Assembly: GCA_030141605.1 (NCBI GenBank)
Contig: JAQGDQ010001227.1
Span: forward strand, 1-53,826
Length of the DNA stretch: 53,826 nt
Origin: Tubiluchus corallicola
Lineage: Eukaryota; Priapulida; Priapulimorpha; Priapulimorphida; Tubiluchidae
Direction of reading: 5' to 3'
Shown: positions 52,018 through 53,826 of the stretch, one piece after another
How the letters are laid out: each line of letters starts with the position of its first letter
How positions within the stretch are numbered: the stretch's first letter is position 1
Program-made: the position numbers and the translations under genes
Notes under the pieces: generated by a model
The model's database searches: none
Told to the model about the DNA's origin: nothing
Seen by the model: the letters and a program-made list of their open reading frames with translations, nothing else

Positions 52018-53826
52018 GAAAGTTTACTTCTAAACACGACATTAGTTTACTTCTAAACACGACATTAGTTTACTTCTAAACACGACATTAGTTTACTTCT
52101 AAACACGACATTAGTTTACTTCTAAACACAACAGGAGTTTACTTCTAAACACAACATTAGTTTACTTCTAAACACAACATTAGTTTACTACTAAACACGA
52201 CATTAGTTTACTTCTAAACACAACATTAGTTTACTTCTAAACACAACATTAGTTTACTACTAAACACGACATTAGTTTACTTCTAAACACAACATTAGTT
52301 TACTTCTAAACACAACATTAGTTTACTACTAAACACGACATTAGTTTACTTCTAAACACAACATTACTTTACTTCTAAACACAACATTAGTTTACTTCTA
52401 AACACAACATTAGTTTACTTCTAAACACAACATTAGTTTACTTCTAAACACGACATTAGTTTACTTCTAAACACAACATTAGTTTACTTCTAAACACAAC
52501 ATTACTTTACTTCTAAACACGACATTAGTTTACTTCTAAACACAACATTAGTTTACTTCTAAACACGACATTAGTTTACTTCTAAACACAACATTAGTTT
52601 ACTTCTAAACACAACATTAGTTTACTTCTAAACACAACATTAGTTTACTTCTAAACACAACATTAGTTTACTTCTAAACACAACATTAGTTTACTTCTAA
52701 ACACAACATTAGTTTACTTCTAAACACAACATTAGTTTACTTCTAAACACAACATTAGTTTACTACTAAACACGACATTAGTTTACTTCTAAACACAACA
52801 TTAGTTTACTTCTAAACACAACAAACCTAAACACAACATTAGTTTACTTCTAAACACAACATTAGTTTACTTCTAAACACAACATTAGTTTACTTCTAAA
52901 CACAACATTAGTTTACTTCTAAACACAACATTAGTTTACTACTAAACACAACATTAGTTTACTTCTAAACACAACATTAGTTTACTTCTAAACACAACAT
53001 TAGTTTACTTCTAAACACAACATTAGTTTACTTCTAAATGCAACATTAGTTTACTACTAAACACGACATTAGTTTACTTCTAAACACAACATTAGTTTAC
53101 GTCTAAACACAACATTAGTTTACGTCTAAACACAACGTTAGTTTACTTCTAAACACAACATTAGTTTACTACTAAACACGACATTAGTTTACTTCTAAAC
53201 ACAACATTAGTTTACTTCTAAACACGACATTAGTTTACTACTAAACACAACATTAGTTTACGTCTAAACACAACGTTAGTTTACTTCTAAACACAACATT
53301 AGTTTACTTCTAAACACGACATTAGTTTACTTCTAAACACGACATTAGTTTACTTCTAAACACGACATTAGTTTACTACTAAACACAACATTAGTTTACG
53401 TCTAAACACAATGTTAGTTTACTTCTAAACACAACATTAGTTTACTACTAAACACGACATTAGTTTACTTCTAAACACAACATTAGTTTACTTCTAAACA
53501 CAACATTAGTTTACTTCTAAACACAACATTAGTTTACTTCTAAACACAACATTAGTTTACTACTAAACACAACATTAGTTTACTTCTAAACACAACATTA
53601 GTTTACTTCTAAACACAACAGGAGTTTACTTCTAAACACAACATTAGTTTACTTCTAAACACGACATTAGTTTACTTCTAAACACAACATTAGTTTACTT
53701 CTAAACACGACATTACTTTACTTTTAAACACGACATTACTTTACTTTTAAACACGACATTAGTTTACTTCTAAACACAACATTAGTTTACTTCTAAACAC
53801 AACATTAGTTTACTTCTAAACACAAC
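52018..53826. repeat. 23-bp minisatellite, about 78 copies, continuing past the window edge
   Basis: Unit AGTTTACTTCTAAACACAAC plus ATT, with recurring variants (ACTAC, CACGAC, ACGTC, ACAGG). It begins about 30 bp upstream (minus sense) of the WSC-1 acceptor. On the minus strand the unit includes GTTGTGTTTAG|AAGTAAAC, resembling a 3' splice site followed by a donor. Confidence 0.95.

Overview
This is AT-rich metazoan genomic DNA from an animal that is probably not a vertebrate. It has GT-AG introns, extracellular WSC, fibronectin III and Ig modules joined in phase 1, CR1-like non-LTR tails, hAT, pogo and piggyBac-like MITEs, a 5S-rRNA-derived insertion, a short TTAGGG run, and minisatellites in nearly every intron. 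I cannot name the species; a mollusc, another lophotrochozoan or a cnidarian would all fit. Nearly all long single-frame ORFs here are artefacts of tandem repeats.

The coding content lies on the minus strand and is spread over small exons. I rebuilt it from protein motifs plus splice sites. Receptor A runs from the right edge to 23.3 kb: WSC-1 (51.7-52.0 kb), WSC-2 (48.5-48.9), WSC-3 in two exons (47.1-47.2 and 44.7-44.9), an FN3 domain in two exons (43.4-43.5 and 39.3-39.5), Ig-1 (35.7-36.0), Ig-2 plus a Ser/Thr stalk (33.4-33.9), a transmembrane exon (30.6-30.7), two microexons of 18 and 24 nt, and a terminal cytoplasmic exon (23.3-23.5). The frame stays open across every junction, giving about 811 residues. 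The 5' end and signal peptide lie beyond the right edge.

A second set, cassette B (16.3-5.9 kb, same strand), repeats the membrane-proximal half: Ig-1, Ig-2, transmembrane exon, two short cytoplasmic exons (33 and 51 nt) and a terminal exon with a 40-residue unit repeated about four times. I find no signal-peptide, WSC or FN3 exon between 16.3 and 23.3 kb. Cassette B may therefore be a tandem paralogue with an unrecognised first exon, or an alternative membrane/tail cassette spliced to receptor A's ectodomain exons, since all boundaries are phase-compatible. A near-identical copy of cassette B's terminal exon sits at the left edge (1-412), so the locus is still duplicating.

The rest is repeats: about 30 micro- and minisatellite arrays, several of which start exactly at a 5' splice site and copy it many times; DNA-transposon MITEs with visible target-site duplications; 5'-truncated non-LTR retrotransposons; two Ty3/gypsy-like LTR remnants, one with a non-LTR fragment nested in its LTR; and the 5S-derived insertion. 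Taken together, the window looks like one expanding surface-receptor locus that could serve recognition or adhesion. That role is inferred from architecture alone.
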